Shown here piece after piece: positions 24,742-25,169 of a DNA stretch of 25,169 nucleotides. The position numbers and the translations under genes were made by a program. The stretch lies in the NCBI RefSeq assembly GCF_004168205.1, contig NZ_RCYB01000033.1, positions 1-25,169 on the forward strand, written 5' to 3'. Origin of the DNA: Catenibacterium sp. co_0103. Lineage in GTDB: Bacteria; Bacillota_I; Bacilli_A; Erysipelotrichales; Coprobacillaceae. Numbering within the stretch: position 1 is the first letter of the stretch; every line of letters begins with the position of its first letter. The notes under the pieces were generated by a model that did no database searches, was not told the DNA's origin, and worked only from the letters and a program-made list of their open reading frames with translations.

Positions 24742-24771
24742 ATTGTATCAAAGATAATCTGTAAGTAGAAA
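24742..24771 (-). promoter_or_regulatory. Possible promoter of the MetE-like gene
   Basis: On the minus strand TACAAT (24742-24747) with a weak TTTCTA about 18 bases upstream. The leader would be short (about 25 bases), leaving no room for a riboswitch. Confidence 0.4.
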
Positions 24772-24791
24772 TACATATAATTGTGTGTTCT

Positions 24792-25030
24792 TTATAGATT
24801 GAGGCTATGGATACGATACATCAGCAATGTACTCGTATTCAAAAATAGAAAACATATTATAAGTGTTATAATCCCTTTTATACCTAGAGTATGCATAGAA
24901 TTCACTAAAGGCATCATACGAACAATTGAATAGGCTACATTGAATTCTATTAATATGCATGTAGATTGTTTTCTAAATATATACTGTAATATAATCAAAA
25001 CAATCATTAATGGTAATGAGGTTTTAATTA
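24792..25030 (-). pseudogene. 3' remnant of a membrane-protein gene cut by an IS256-family element
   Basis: The minus-strand reading frame is open from the insertion point at 25030 to a stop at 24792, giving about 79 residues (LIKTSLPLMIVLIILQYIFR... to ...FLFLNTSTLLMYRIHSLNL). It is hydrophobic with two probable membrane helices and resembles the C-terminal end of a polytopic protein such as a transporter permease; no family is recognised. The first internal ATG (25007) has no ribosome-binding site, and the frame runs without a start codon straight into the transposon end, as expected for a gene disrupted by insertion. Confidence 0.55.
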
Positions 25031-25169
25031 GATAGTGTCAAGAATCTTGTGTAAATTCTTATTTCCTGTAAATTAAGTTTTCAGTAGATAAAGTTAGTTG
25101 TTATCTATTAATTTGGAAACCATTGATCACGACCAACTAAACCAAAACCTTTGTGAATTCTATTCATAA
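25031..25169 (-). mobile_element. IS256-family insertion sequence, one end (continues past the window)
   Basis: The 26 bases from 25031 (starting GATAGTGTC and ending TTGTGTAAA-T) align without gaps to my recollection of the IS256 terminal inverted repeat (GATAAAGTC......TTGTGTAAAA), with the GATA, GTC and TTGTGTAAA blocks in register. The last 60 bases hold a minus-strand open frame ending at 25108, as expected if the transposase runs towards this end. The likely 8-bp target site is TTTAATTA at 25023-25030. The other end is outside the window. Confidence 0.7.
25108..25169 (-). CDS. C-terminal fragment of an open frame entering from the right edge
   Basis: The only minus-strand frame open at the window edge ends with MNRIHKGFGLVGRDQWFPN. 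Its place 77 bases inside the IS256-type terminus suggests the transposase C-terminus, but 19 residues are too few to assign a family, and it could also be untranslated tail sequence. Confidence 0.3.
   Translation of the reverse strand, partial: MNRIHKGFGLVGRDQWFPN

Noticed and set aside
24714..24791. S-box/T-box riboswitch before the MetE-like gene
   Set aside because: The upstream region is too short and lacks any terminator hairpin or conserved boxes.

Overview
The window is low-GC (roughly one third G+C) DNA. The gene set (mannose-family PTS with a DUF956/ManO protein, LuxS, ATP-type PEP carboxykinase, oleate hydratase, UMF1-type MFS transporter, many strong AGGAGG ribosome-binding sites, Rho-independent terminators and a cre-like site) suggests a fermentative gut Firmicute. 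Erysipelotrichia/Coprobacillaceae (Catenibacterium- or Kandleria-like) is my best guess, but that is inference. I saw no rRNA, tRNA or CRISPR array.

Layout. 1-1775 (+): an AgrC/AgrA-like two-component system (LytTR response regulator, cut by the window edge, and a GHKL histidine kinase), each gene broken by a one-base shift in a poly-A run. 1872-2306 (-): HD-domain phosphohydrolase. 2437-3015 (+): TetR regulator, convergent with the mannose PTS operon manL-manM-manN-manO (6213 to 3012, -), whose terminator loop holds both stop codons. 6472-8492 (+): a MATE efflux gene behind a leader that looks like a transcription attenuator, overlapping a TetR-type regulator gene. 8617-10410 (+): oleate hydratase with a strong terminator.

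10481-12097 is an accessory, gene-poor stretch: a 105-bp inverted-repeat element, a decayed IS1182-type transposase, a stand-alone integrase-like core-binding-domain protein and a candidate structured RNA with its own promoter and terminator.

12098-15907 (-) carries a peptidase S51-family protein, luxS, a 58-codon antitoxin-like small gene, a DEDDh exonuclease and pckA. 16157-18158 (+) is a zinc-dependent phospholipase C-like protein overlapping a UMF1 transporter. 18175-22631 is the most interesting functional unit: a divergent AraC regulator facing a glucose/beta-glucoside-family PTS IIBCA gene followed 2 bp later by a cytoplasmic DUF1593 nucleoside-hydrolase-like gene. Overlapping divergent promoters and a cre site fit a catabolite-controlled uptake-and-cleavage pathway of unknown substrate. 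22668-24713 (-) holds a DUF4177-like small protein, a membrane protein and a short MetE-type methyltransferase. The window ends in an IS256-family element (end at 25031) that appears to have cut a membrane-protein gene.
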